From contig DATIIH010000012.1 of the NCBI GenBank assembly GCA_035479875.1, forward strand, positions 89,823 to 153,822: a stretch of DNA of 64,000 bases, written 5' to 3'. The stretch is from PMNU01 sp035479875 (GTDB taxonomy: Bacteria > Patescibacteriota > Saccharimonadia > Saccharimonadales > UBA4665). The notes under the pieces were generated by a model. It was not told the DNA's origin and made no database searches. It saw only the letters and a list, made by a program, of their open reading frames with translations. Positions 51,939 to 59,870 of the stretch are shown one piece after another. Made by a program: the position numbers and the translations under genes. Every line of letters starts with the position of its first letter. Position 1 is the stretch's first letter.

Positions 51939-52805
51939 TTATTTCATCGCTTCGGCGCCGCCGGTGATTTCGGCCAATTCCTGAGTGATGGCGGCTTGGC
52001 GGGCGTTGTTATATTCCAGGGTCAAATCGTCGATAATATTGTTGGCGTTGTCGGTAGCGTTCTTCATGGCTATCATGCGGATGGCTTGCTCCGACACGAT
52101 TGATTCGAGCACTGTCTGCAGCACCTGCGCTTCTACCAAACGCACCGTTGTGCGTTCCAGCACTTCTTCCATAGATGGCTCAAACTCTGAGCTCTTGATG
52201 GATTCGCTCACTTCTTCTTCGCTAAAGCCGGCCGGTAACAGGCGCTGAACGGTGGTTTGCTGGTTAATAGTGTTAATAAAGTGGGTGTACACGACGTCTA
52301 CCGCGTCTACTGTGCCATCTTTAAATTGCTTGATGGCCGTGCCGATGGCGGCCTCTAGGTCAGTCAGCGACGGGCTGTCGGGCAGATTAGTGTAGCTACC
52401 GACCACTTCGGTGTCTTTAAGTCGGCTTACGAGGCTGGAACCTTTGCGCCCAAACACGATGGTCACGGTGCTCACGCCCGCAGCAGCGTCTTTTTTAAGC
52501 TCGTTTAGATAGAGTTTTAAGACGTTGGCGTTGTATGCGCCGGCTAGGCCGCGGTCGCTGGTAACGACTATAAGCAGACGCCGTTTTACGGGCCGCTCGC
52601 GGTAAAAGTCAAAGCCCGTAGCGCCGTGCTGTTTTTTTAGGTGAGTCAGCAATTCGCGGGCATATTTACTGTAAGCCTGAGTGGCCTGCACCGCAGCTTG
52701 CACACGGCGCAGCTTGCTGGCCGAAACCAATTGCATGGCCTTAGTAACCTGGCGCGTGTTACGCACTGAGCCAATGCGCCGTTTGATTTGTTGCCTACTG
52801 GCCAT
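51939..52805 (-). CDS. atpG: F1F0 ATP synthase gamma subunit
   Basis: Rotor subunit of 288 residues. N-terminal helix IKRRIGSVRNTRQVTKAMQLVSASKLRR and C-terminal helix ATDNANNIIDDLTLEYNNARQAAITQELAEI form the coiled-coil shaft; VTSDRGLAGAYNAN is the typical middle strand. The first 11 nt overlap the preceding unknown gene. Confidence 0.96.
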   Translation of the reverse strand: MASRQQIKRRIGSVRNTRQVTKAMQLVSASKLRRVQAAVQATQAYSKYARELLTHLKKQHGATGFDFYRERPVKRRLLIVVTSDRGLAGAYNANVLKLYLNELKKDAAAGVSTVTIVFGRKGSSLVSRLKDTEVVGSYTNLPDSPSLTDLEAAIGTAIKQFKDGTVDAVDVVYTHFINTINQQTTVQRLLPAGFSEEEVSESIKSSEFEPSMEEVLERTTVRLVEAQVLQTVLESIVSEQAIRMIAMKNATDNANNIIDDLTLEYNNARQAAITQELAEITGGAEAMK

Positions 52806-53424
52806 CGCTTACACCCTCCGGTGGTAGTGCTGCGGGTATAACCAAGCGCGTGCCTAGCACATAGACTAAAGCATTGCGTCGAGCGGCCAGGGAAAGAGCG
52901 AGCTGATCCTCGGCCAGCATGGAGAGGTCGGCTGGAGCACGATCTTGCAATAGGTCGCCTACATAGGTCATGAAGTCGGCCGCCGGGACAGTATCATCGG
53001 CTAATTCACGCGACAGCCCATCTAACAGTGCCTCGTCGACAAGGAGGGCCGCGTCATCTCGGTGCCCTTGCGCGGGCCAGCCAAGACCAGTTTGATCGTC
53101 TTCGAGCAGTGTATCGGCAGTAGGCATTGAACTATTGCGAGCCATCAGGCGACGGCCAAGTTGGTCGATAAGAGCATACCGTCGAGCGACATCGTCGCCA
53201 CGTACAACTTGGCCATCTCGCAGGCGCGTCACTTGCTCTAGCAACACGCGAACTGGCCCTTCAGAAGGAATCATTAAATGCCTAGTCTCCTGTGCGGCGT
53301 AGCGGTCCCAGGCGAGTGCACGAGTAAGCTGAGGGTCATCATAGTCGGCGGTTACCTGCAGGTCGGCCCGTGGGGGCCAAGCCATATCTGGCGCGCCTTC
53401 ATACGATGGGTGACCTCCTGTCAT
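52795..53424 (-). CDS. Extra unknown protein coupled between atpA and atpG
   Basis: Soluble acidic protein of 209 residues, not a known ATP synthase subunit. ATG 53424 comes one nucleotide after the atpA stop and its TAG lies 11 nt inside atpG, so it is translated with both neighbours. It is mostly helical with many Asp/Arg/Leu (LLDGLSRELADD, SLAARRNALVYVLGTRL) and lacks TM segments or metal motifs. An in-frame insertion of this size in the F1 gene order is unusual. Its position suggests a role at F1 or in its assembly; function unknown. Confidence 0.65.
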   Translation of the reverse strand: MTGGHPSYEGAPDMAWPPRADLQVTADYDDPQLTRALAWDRYAAQETRHLMIPSEGPVRVLLEQVTRLRDGQVVRGDDVARRYALIDQLGRRLMARNSSMPTADTLLEDDQTGLGWPAQGHRDDAALLVDEALLDGLSRELADDTVPAADFMTYVGDLLQDRAPADLSMLAEDQLALSLAARRNALVYVLGTRLVIPAALPPEGVSDGQ

Positions 53425-53425
53425 A

Positions 53426-54985
53426 CTACCCCTTGGTTTCCTGTTTGTTGGACAGTGCCACGGCGTAACCCTTAGCAACTTTTTCGGTGGCCATCACAAT
53501 CGCTTTTTCGGCTGCTTCGTCGGGCTTATCGCCCTTATTAAGCGTAGTCATAAGTTCCTTGTGTTTGTCGGCCATAACGGTGAGTAGCTCGGCTTGCGCG
53601 TCTTTAATTTTAGGCACGGGCACGGTGTCGAAAGCGCCTTTAGTGGCGGCCAGCAGGCTCACCACTTGTTCGGCGACGCTCAACGGCTGGTACTGCTTTT
53701 GTTTGAGCAGTTCGGTCAGACGTTGGCCGCGCTCGATAGATTGTTTGGTTTCGTCGTCGAGGTCGCTACTAAACTGAGCAAAACTGGCCAGTTCGCGGAA
53801 CTGAGCGAGGGACAGCTTAAGGCCACCACCCACGCTCTTAACACCCTTAGTTTGGGCGGCACCACCTACGCGGGATACACTCAAACCAACCGAGATTGCC
53901 GGGCGGATACCCTGGTAAAACAGGCTCGTTTCCAAGAAAATCTGGCCGTCGGTAATCGAGATAACGTTCGTCGGGATGTAAGCAGAGATATCGCCGGCCT
54001 GGGTCTCGATAATCGGCAAAGCCGTGAGGCTACCGGCACCGAGTTCGTCGTTCAACTTAGCTGCACGCTCCAAAAGACGAGAGTGCAGATAAAAGACGTC
54101 GCCCGGGTAGGCTTCGCGGCCCGGTGGGCGGCGAAGGAGCAAGCTCATTTGGCGGTAAGCAACAGCGTGCTTAGTGAGGTCGTCGTGGATGATCAGGGCG
54201 TGGCCCTTGTTGTCGCGGAAATATTCGCCCATAGCTGTACCGGCATAAGGTGCAAGGTAGAGCAGTGGTGCGGGGTCGGCTGGGCTGGTAGCAACAATGA
54301 TTGTTTGCTTCATCACGCCTTCACGCTTCAAACGCTCTACCAAAGCGGCAACTTTGGACGATTTTTGACCAATAGCTACGTAGACGTTAATAACGCCGGT
54401 CTTTTGCTTGGCCTGGTTGATCATAGTGTCAATGGTGATGGCCGTTTTGCCAGTCTGGCGGTCGCCAATAATCAGCTCGCGCTGACCGCGACCGATAGGA
54501 ATTAGGGCGTCGATGGCCATAATGCCAGTCATTAGCGGTTCGTGCACGCTCTTACGGGCAATAACACCCGGTGCGGGTCGCTCAATCGGGCTGGTTTGCT
54601 TGGCCTTAATCGGTCCTTGGCCATCGAGTGGGCGGCCGAGCGGGTCTACTACGCGGCCCAACAGCTCTTCGCCAACGGGCACGCTCAAAAGCTCGCCCTT
54701 TAGGCGAACCTTGGCGCCAGCGCCTACGAGCGTTTCGTCGCCCAACAGCACTGCACCAACCTCGTCTTCGTTGAGGTTGAGGGCAAATGCTTCTACGGCC
54801 TCACCGCCGCGGCCTTCAATAATAACGACTTCGTTAAAACCTACCGACTGCAGGCCATAAATCCAGGCCACGCCGTCACCCACGCGGGTAACAACACCGA
54901 CCTCTTCGAGTCCGTGCTCGTCTTGCAACTGGGCAATAGCTGCTTGCAGCTCGCCCGATAATTCTTGGACCGAAATTTTATCCAT
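53426..54985 (-). CDS. atpA: F1F0 ATP synthase alpha subunit
   Basis: Protein of 519 residues, full length. P-loop GDRQTGKTAI near residue 169, the catalytic-site Arg region ISVGLSVSRVGGAAQ near 365, and the IPTNVISITDGQIFLETSLF segment. Follows atpH by 4 nt. Confidence 0.97.
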   Translation of the reverse strand: MDKISVQELSGELQAAIAQLQDEHGLEEVGVVTRVGDGVAWIYGLQSVGFNEVVIIEGRGGEAVEAFALNLNEDEVGAVLLGDETLVGAGAKVRLKGELLSVPVGEELLGRVVDPLGRPLDGQGPIKAKQTSPIERPAPGVIARKSVHEPLMTGIMAIDALIPIGRGQRELIIGDRQTGKTAITIDTMINQAKQKTGVINVYVAIGQKSSKVAALVERLKREGVMKQTIIVATSPADPAPLLYLAPYAGTAMGEYFRDNKGHALIIHDDLTKHAVAYRQMSLLLRRPPGREAYPGDVFYLHSRLLERAAKLNDELGAGSLTALPIIETQAGDISAYIPTNVISITDGQIFLETSLFYQGIRPAISVGLSVSRVGGAAQTKGVKSVGGGLKLSLAQFRELASFAQFSSDLDDETKQSIERGQRLTELLKQKQYQPLSVAEQVVSLLAATKGAFDTVPVPKIKDAQAELLTVMADKHKELMTTLNKGDKPDEAAEKAIVMATEKVAKGYAVALSNKQETKG

Positions 54986-54989
54986 ATTC

Positions 54990-55385
54990 CTAGGCTCCTT
55001 CTCTCGCCAGCAGGGTTAGTTTTCGACGTACTGATGCGTCCCATTCACGGCCGGGTAGATTGACTACCACGCCGCCCAGTAAGGACTTATCCTCGCGCAG
55101 TTCCAGCTCAACTTCTTTAGCACCAGTAAGGTGCTTAAGGCCACTGCGCAGTGCTTCGAGCTCTTTAGTACCCGGCTTAAACGCCGTGGTGACCCCGGCC
55201 GTTGCATGGCCGGTGGCCGCCTGTAGTTCGGCGGCAATGTCGAGTACTAAACGCTCGGCCTGGTTAACCATGCGGTGCTCTACCAAATAAGCGGCTACTT
55301 GCTTGGCAAGGCGCCCCACGGGTTTGCCGGCCAGCAGTTCGCGGGTGACGGTTTGAGCTAGAATGCGGCGGGATATCTTTTGCAT
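54990..55385 (-). CDS. atpH: F1F0 ATP synthase delta subunit (short)
   Basis: Peripheral-stalk protein of 131 residues, clearly shorter than the usual 175-180. The C-terminal part is typical (VELELREDKSLLGGVVVNLPGREWDASVRRKL), whereas the N-terminal six-helix domain that binds alpha appears reduced. Begins 2 nt after the atpF stop. Confidence 0.85.
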   Translation of the reverse strand: MQKISRRILAQTVTRELLAGKPVGRLAKQVAAYLVEHRMVNQAERLVLDIAAELQAATGHATAGVTTAFKPGTKELEALRSGLKHLTGAKEVELELREDKSLLGGVVVNLPGREWDASVRRKLTLLAREGA

Positions 55386-55387
55386 CT

Positions 55388-55921
55388 CTAAGACTTAGCC
55401 TTGCTTTCTGCGGTCTTGAGTGCGGCTTGTACTAGGCCAGCGTCTTTAGTGCTGTCTAGCTTCTCGCCAATGATCTTCTCGGTAGCCTGGGCTACCAACT
55501 GACGCGTTTCGTTCTTAAGCGCTTCGCGGGCAGCAACTACTTGCTGAGCGATATCGGCTTTAGTGTCTTCAATGATTGACTCGGCGCGGCGGGCAGCTTT
55601 GGCTTCGGCTTCGCCAATGATGCCGACGGCCTGCTTTTTGGTGTTGGCCAAAATCTCGCCCGATTCGTCGTGGGCTTGCTGCAAGAGCTCAGCTACTTTG
55701 TTCTCGGCATTAGCCAGCGCCAACGCGGCTTCTTCGGCCGACTTAAGCCCCGCTTCCATGGTGGCGCGTCGCTTATCGATGACGACAAACAGTTTGCTAA
55801 GGGCGTATTTGTTTAGGATAAATACAGTGATTGCAAACGTAACTACCTGGAATACAAAGCTCTTAACATTCAAGCCCAAGCTGCTAATTCCGGATGCCTT
55901 TTCGGCGGCAAATATATACAT
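55388..55921 (-). CDS. atpF: F1F0 ATP synthase b subunit
   Basis: Peripheral-stalk protein of 177 residues. One N-terminal TM helix (about 22-42, VKSFVFQVVTFAITVFILNK) followed by a long charged coiled coil with many Ala and Glu. 19 nt after atpE. Confidence 0.93.
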   Translation of the reverse strand: MYIFAAEKASGISSLGLNVKSFVFQVVTFAITVFILNKYALSKLFVVIDKRRATMEAGLKSAEEAALALANAENKVAELLQQAHDESGEILANTKKQAVGIIGEAEAKAARRAESIIEDTKADIAQQVVAAREALKNETRQLVAQATEKIIGEKLDSTKDAGLVQAALKTAESKAKS

Positions 55922-55940
55922 ATTCCGTTCCTGGCGGGTT

Positions 55941-56153
55941 TTAGGTGGTAAAGACGACGAGCAATACGAATACGGTCACGGCGTCGACCAAGCCGGCCAT
56001 AATCAGGGCCATGGTCAAAACCTTGGTTTGGACTTCCGGGTTGCGACCCACTGCGGTTACTGCAGCAGAACCGATAAGACCCAAGCCGATAGCTGGGCCG
56101 AGGGCGCCGAGGCCCATGGTGAGGCCTTTGATGAATTCTGGACTTAGTTGCAT
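55941..56153 (-). CDS. atpE: F1F0 ATP synthase c subunit
   Basis: Proteolipid of 70 residues: TM1 GLGALGPAIGLGLIGSAAV, polar loop GRNPEVQ, TM2 with the ion-binding carboxylate Asp in AGLVDAVTVF. The Gln of TM1 that marks sodium-binding c rings is absent, so proton coupling is expected. Asp is used instead of the more common Glu. TTGGAG precedes the ATG. Confidence 0.95.
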   Translation of the reverse strand: MQLSPEFIKGLTMGLGALGPAIGLGLIGSAAVTAVGRNPEVQTKVLTMALIMAGLVDAVTVFVLLVVFTT

Positions 56154-56185
56154 GGTATTTCTCCAATTACTTTCTTAATTAACTA

Positions 56186-57022
56186 CTAAATGGTTGCTCC
56201 GGCCGTGGCCTTCTTATGGCTTTTGGACGGTTCGTCGTGCGACTCCTCATGGGTGGAACCCATTTGCAAATAGACCGACGACAACATAATAAACAGATAT
56301 GCCTGGATGGTGGCGAAGAAAATCTCCATCAGCACGATTGGCACGGCACCAGCCCAAGCAAAATTACCAGTGAGGTGGGCGATCACCTCTAAAAGCACAT
56401 CGCCGGCGTAAATAACGCCGAACAAACGCAGCGCCAGGGTGAGCAGCCGGGTAAGCTCGCTGATTACTTCGATAGGGCCGAGGAAAATGTTCATAGGGTT
56501 CCACCATGGCTTGGCGACGCTAAAAAAGTGCGCCACGTAGCCAAACCAACCGCGGGAGCGAATGGAGTAAAACTCTACCGTAGCCATAGTGACGGTAGAC
56601 AGCGCCAGTGTGCCGTTAAGGTCGGTCGTAAATGATCGCAGTAAGGCCACTTTAACGCCGCCGGTAACGGCATAAAGCGTACCGCCCATGGCCGGCAGCA
56701 AGCCCACCACGTTGTTGAACAGGATAAAAATGAAGAAGGCAATGAAGAGGCCGGCAAATTTGCGGGCCTTTTTTTCGTCATCACTAAAATTGCCGGCGAT
56801 AGTGACGGTAATAAGCTCAACGACGGTCTCCATAAAATAAATGAACTTGGAACGCGGCTTAACGCGACTGCGTAGCGCCACTACTATAAATAACGTCGCC
56901 AGCAGCAGCGTAGTCACTGCGCCCATAAGCATTGCGTTGGTAACCTCTACGCCAGCTATCTTAAACAGTGGCTCGGCGGCCACCGGGATCGTATCACTGG
57001 CGAAGAGTATGGGTGCTAACAC
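56186..57022 (-). CDS. atpB: F1F0 ATP synthase a subunit
   Basis: Membrane subunit of 278 residues with five to six TM helices. The essential Arg lies in ISELTRLLTLALRLFGVIYAGDVLL (about 180-205). C-terminal His/Glu/Lys-rich tail (THEESHDEPSKSHKK) is unusual. Start is GTG 57022 with AAGGGG upstream, overlapped by a 21-codon leader ORF. It has its own promoter. Confidence 0.93.
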   Translation of the reverse strand: MLAPILFASDTIPVAAEPLFKIAGVEVTNAMLMGAVTTLLLATLFIVVALRSRVKPRSKFIYFMETVVELITVTIAGNFSDDEKKARKFAGLFIAFFIFILFNNVVGLLPAMGGTLYAVTGGVKVALLRSFTTDLNGTLALSTVTMATVEFYSIRSRGWFGYVAHFFSVAKPWWNPMNIFLGPIEVISELTRLLTLALRLFGVIYAGDVLLEVIAHLTGNFAWAGAVPIVLMEIFFATIQAYLFIMLSSVYLQMGSTHEESHDEPSKSHKKATAGATI

Positions 57023-57081
57023 AACACCCCTTGCCAGCGGGGCAACATGATGTGTCCGGTCATAACGAATAAAGTACCCAT
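57016..57081 (-). CDS. Possible 21-aa leader ORF overlapping atpB start
   Basis: ORF of 21 codons plus TAG beginning at ATG 57081, about 13 nt after the -10 box at 57095-57100. It starts MGTLFVMTGH and ends QGVLC; its stop lies 1 nt beyond the atpB GTG, so the frames overlap by 7 nt. Translation of it would deliver ribosomes to the weak GTG start. Same size and geometry as the ORF in front of ctaB. Confidence 0.42.
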   Translation of the reverse strand: MGTLFVMTGHIMLPRWQGVLC

Positions 57082-57094
57082 GAACTTAAGTATT

Positions 57095-57123
57095 ACTATA
57101 GCATGCCTCCAGGGGCGAAGCAA
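57095..57123 (-). promoter_or_regulatory. Promoter of atpB and downstream ATP synthase genes
   Basis: On the minus strand TTGCTT (57118-57123), a 17-bp spacer and TATAGT (57095-57100). It lies between the atpI-like gene and atpB, so the structural subunits have a dedicated promoter. Confidence 0.65.
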
Positions 57124-57140
57124 CTAAATAACCCCTGATT

Positions 57141-57443
57141 CTATGACTTTTTGCGTGCACTCTTAGCCTGCTGCCACACGAGCACAGCCGCAACCGCCAA
57201 ACCAACGAGCGTGCCAACGATAGCCACGGCCTGTTTGTGATGCACCTTATTGCCGATCCAGATACCCAACGCCATAAAAGTAAGAGCCGGCACCATCACT
57301 CGCAAGGTCGTCTGCGCAAACAGCCACAATATGGCGCTAGGACCGACCTCTATCGGCTGTTTTTTATAGGGCCGCGGCTCATCATCATCGTCATCGTCCC
57401 ACACGTAGGTCTTCTCCCTCTTGGGTAAACAGTCTAACTCCAT
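57141..57443 (-). CDS. AtpI/AtpZ-like small membrane protein
   Basis: Protein of 100 residues: an acidic cytoplasmic start (VWDDDDDDEPRPYKK), two TM helices (about 36-60 and 70-90) and a basic end. Position just upstream of atpB and this topology match AtpI/AtpZ assembly factors that help build the c ring or carry Mg/Ca. Sequence identity to them is not evident, so the call is positional. Confidence 0.6.
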   Translation of the reverse strand: MELDCLPKREKTYVWDDDDDDEPRPYKKQPIEVGPSAILWLFAQTTLRVMVPALTFMALGIWIGNKVHHKQAVAIVGTLVGLAVAAVLVWQQAKSARKKS

Positions 57444-57467
57444 AATACTATACCTGGTATACTATTA
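57443..57467. promoter_or_regulatory. Divergent promoter with near-perfect inverted repeat
   Basis: Arms TAATACTATACC (57443-57454) and GGTATACTATTA (57456-57467) pair at 11 of 12 positions around one T. The repeat contains -10-like boxes on both strands: TATACT on plus, 6 nt before the glutaredoxin ATG, and TATACC/TATAGT on minus before the atpI-like gene. One repressor or one polymerase at a time could link the two genes. Confidence 0.5.
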
Positions 57468-57469
57468 GC

Positions 57470-57718
57470 ATGGACGAAAAGATCATTATTTACGGAGCTG
57501 AGTGGTGTGCGTTTTGCCACCAGGCAATGCACTATCTCGACGGCATCGGCGTCAAATACACATACAAAAATGTTGATTTGAGCAACGATGATGCTCGCGC
57601 GGCGGTTGAAAAGTCCGGGCAAATGGGCATCCCCGTGCTCGACGTGGATGGCAAAATCATTGTCGGCTTTAACCGCCCGCAGCTCGACCAAGTGCTCAAA
57701 GAAAAACAGCTCGTATAA
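57470..57718 (+). CDS. Glutaredoxin-family protein
   Basis: Thioredoxin-fold protein of 82 residues. Active site WCAFC near residue 12-16, cis-Pro in MGIPVLDVDG and glutathione-site-like GFNRPQL. The CAFC dithiol differs from the classical CPYC. Reduces disulfides using glutathione, another thiol or thioredoxin reductase. Leaderless, with TATACT 6 nt before ATG. Confidence 0.85.
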   Translation: MDEKIIIYGAEWCAFCHQAMHYLDGIGVKYTYKNVDLSNDDARAAVEKSGQMGIPVLDVDGKIIVGFNRPQLDQVLKEKQLV

Positions 57719-57789
57719 GGTGTGAACTAATTCACATCGGCCACCCCTGTTCTCGGTCTATACTGTAGGTCATAAGCGGAGGGGTAGGT

Positions 57790-58023
57790 ATGGGCGCACC
57801 AGAACAACCAGTCTTTAGAGTAGACGAAGGAGCTCCTCCGGGCACCGGAGAAGCATTCCTAAGATTAACCACACTTGTTAGAGAAGATCCGGACACCGCG
57901 CCGGATATTTTTAATTCTGTAGGGGCAAGTACTAACGAGGTTCAGGCCACGGCAGACGGGTTAGCACATGAAGACGAATCTTTAAGAGCACGAGACGCGT
58001 CAGATACGTTGCGAGCTTCATAA
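57790..58023 (+). CDS. Small acidic protein, 77 aa, possibly frameshifted
   Basis: GGAGGGG precedes ATG 57790 and a TATACT -10 lies upstream. The protein is acidic and Thr/Ala-rich (EDPDTAPDIFNSVGAS). It ends at 58023, but an adjacent frame continues to TAA at about 58112 with a coding-like helical sequence (IRELAASERELRNGG) and no start codon of its own, so the gene may be interrupted by a frameshift. Family unknown. Confidence 0.45.
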   Translation: MGAPEQPVFRVDEGAPPGTGEAFLRLTTLVREDPDTAPDIFNSVGASTNEVQATADGLAHEDESLRARDASDTLRAS

Positions 58024-58114
58024 GAGAGCTCGCAGCTAGCGAGAGAGAATTGCGAAATGGCGGAACGTCTTCAGCAGAGATGCCGGAAGTCGAACTGAGG
58101 GCTGCGGCGTAAGG

Positions 58115-58120
58115 TATAAT
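58115..58120 (+). promoter_or_regulatory. -10 box of leaderless cobO gene
   Basis: Perfect TATAAT ending 8 nt before ATG 58129. Confidence 0.5.
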
Positions 58121-58128
58121 GCCCCTAC

Positions 58129-58698
58129 ATGGCGTTTGAGGATTACAAGAGCAAACAATCGGTTGTAGTGGTGTACACCGGCGAAGGCAAGGGCAAAACG
58201 AGTGCCGGCCTTGGGTTGATGGTGCGCGCGCTAGGCAACCGTTGGAATGTAGCGTTTATCCAGTTTATTAAACACTGGGGCGTCGGCGAACATGTGTTTA
58301 TACGCGACATCTTGCCCCTCTATGCCGACCAGCTGCATTTTTACAAAGGTGGCAAAGGTTTTTACAACGCCGGCGACATCAGCGCTGAATTCGTAACGCC
58401 CGCTCAGCACAAACAGGCCGCACTCGAAACATACCAAGACGCATTGGCGTGCGCCGCCAGCGGCGACTACGACCTAGTAATTTGCGATGAAATTAATAAT
58501 GCCGTACGCGACGGCTTACTTACTAAAACACAACTCAAAAAACTGCTCACCTCGCGGGCGCCAAACACCAGCTTGTGCTTCACTGGCCGTGATTTTCCCA
58601 AAGACTTGCTGCCGCTGGTCGATATCGCTACAGATATGAACAAGATTAAACACCATTTTGATGACAAGTTCTTGGCCAATAAGGGCATCGACTTTTAG
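58129..58698 (+). CDS. cobO: Cob(I)yrinic acid a,c-diamide adenosyltransferase
   Basis: CobO/CobA/BtuR-type P-loop enzyme of 189 residues. P-loop YTGEGKGKTSAGLGL (about 16-30), FIQFIKHW, Walker B-like LVICDEINNA near residue 120, and TGRDFPKDLLPLVDIATDM. Transfers adenosyl from ATP to cobalamin-type corrinoids, supplying coenzyme B12. No other B12 genes are in the window, so it probably serves salvage. Confidence 0.9.
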   Translation: MAFEDYKSKQSVVVVYTGEGKGKTSAGLGLMVRALGNRWNVAFIQFIKHWGVGEHVFIRDILPLYADQLHFYKGGKGFYNAGDISAEFVTPAQHKQAALETYQDALACAASGDYDLVICDEINNAVRDGLLTKTQLKKLLTSRAPNTSLCFTGRDFPKDLLPLVDIATDMNKIKHHFDDKFLANKGIDF

Positions 58699-58740
58699 CG
58701 GCTTGTTCTAGGCGACAGTTCGTCGTAGGCTTAAAGAACA

Positions 58741-59265
58741 ATGAACACGCTTTTTTTGATGGTCGGGTATCCTGGCTCGGGCAAGACTACTGTTTCTAAA
58801 TGGATCCACGAGCTCACTGGCGCCACGCATTTGTGGGCAGATCATATCCGCAACGAGCGGTTCCCACACCCCACCCACAGCCACCAGGAGAATCTAGAGC
58901 TGTATGCGGCTCTTAATCAAGATACCGAAGACCTACTCGCGGCTGGCAACAGCGTCATTTTTGACACTAACTTTAACTTCTACAAAGATCGCAAAAAGCT
59001 CAAAGTGATCGCCGCCAAAGCCGGTGCGCGCACCGTAGTAGTGTGGATTACTACACCCAAAGACATCGCCCGGAGGCGCGCCACCGAACACTCGGCAGAC
59101 CAAGACACGCGAGTGTGGGGCAACATGCCGCTGGAGCGCTTCGAACGCATCAGCAGCAACCTGCAAGAGCCAGGGCCTGAAGAACAGCCTATTAAGCTAG
59201 ACGGCAGCGATTTAAGCCGCGAAACACTAGAAGCTATACTCCGCCAAAACAGCCTTTTAGGTTAA
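58741..59265 (+). CDS. P-loop kinase-like protein (AAA_33 type)
   Basis: Protein of 174 residues beginning with Walker A VGYPGSGKTTVSKW (8-21). Lid/second basic region RRRATEH and Walker B-like VIFDTNFNFYKDR near residue 75 match the zeta-toxin/polynucleotide-kinase-like AAA_33 group. It phosphorylates an unknown small substrate or nucleic-acid end. No antitoxin gene lies next to it, so toxin function is unlikely. Confidence 0.75.
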   Translation: MNTLFLMVGYPGSGKTTVSKWIHELTGATHLWADHIRNERFPHPTHSHQENLELYAALNQDTEDLLAAGNSVIFDTNFNFYKDRKKLKVIAAKAGARTVVVWITTPKDIARRRATEHSADQDTRVWGNMPLERFERISSNLQEPGPEEQPIKLDGSDLSRETLEAILRQNSLLG

Positions 59266-59276
59266 GCAATAACGCG

Positions 59277-59282
59277 TATAAT
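59277..59282 (+). promoter_or_regulatory. -10 box of leaderless nuclease gene
   Basis: Perfect TATAAT ending 6 nt before GTG 59289. Confidence 0.5.
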
Positions 59283-59288
59283 GGGCGC

Positions 59289-59870
59289 GTGAGCAAACGA
59301 CAACTCAAACAGCTTAGTTCTATTATCTCTTTGGTTTTAGTGCTAGTGGTGGCACTCGGCCAGCACTATGGTTGGTTTGGGGTAGCCGCCAAGGTGGCCG
59401 AGACAAATGACCCTGGGCTGTACAGCATCAATCATTACGTAGATGGCGATACTATTGCAGTGAACGTGAACGGCAAAACCGAAACGGTACGCTTTATAGG
59501 CGTTGACACCCCCGAAACGCACAAACCCAACACACCAGTGCAGTGCTATGGTCCAGCAGCTGCAGCGTACACCAAGAGTGAGATATCCCGAGCCGGCGGC
59601 AAAGTGCGTTTAGTGGCCGACCCTCAAAGTGACGACCGTGACGTGTACGGCCGCTTGGTGCGCTATGTATATCTGCCAAACGGCACTTTGTTAGATCAGG
59701 CTTTAGTGCAAAACGGCTACGGCTTTGCCTACACGTACTATCCGTTCACTAAGTCGGCCGACTTTACGCACGCCCAAGAGGCTGCCCGCACTAGTTCCAA
59801 AGGTCTGTGGGGCAACTGCAAGCCGTATCAAGAGACGAACGGCCGGTGGCAAACGCCAACCGCCGGCTAA
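59289..59870 (+). CDS. Exported staphylococcal-nuclease-like thermonuclease
   Basis: Protein of 193 residues with a basic start and hydrophobic helix (about 10-30) acting as signal or anchor. SNase domain with VRFIGVDTPETHKP (catalytic Arg, Asp and Glu) near residue 73 and DVYGRLVRYVYL (second Arg) near 118. Two Cys (PVQCYG and GNCKPY) could form a disulfide. Likely degrades extracellular DNA/RNA, useful for nucleotide scavenging. GTG start, leaderless; tail overlaps the convergent GT2 gene by 4 nt. Confidence 0.88.
   Translation: MSKRQLKQLSSIISLVLVLVVALGQHYGWFGVAAKVAETNDPGLYSINHYVDGDTIAVNVNGKTETVRFIGVDTPETHKPNTPVQCYGPAAAAYTKSEISRAGGKVRLVADPQSDDRDVYGRLVRYVYLPNGTLLDQALVQNGYGFAYTYYPFTKSADFTHAQEAARTSSKGLWGNCKPYQETNGRWQTPTAG

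Noticed and set aside
53594..54505. 303-codon open frame antisense to atpA
   Set aside because: It lies fully opposite a strongly conserved gene and its product has no recognisable composition or motif; long antisense frames are common opposite GC-rich genes.
58741..59265. Zeta-type toxin of a toxin-antitoxin pair
   Set aside because: The P-loop fits this kinase group, but no small antitoxin gene is adjacent and the gene sits among ordinary metabolic genes.
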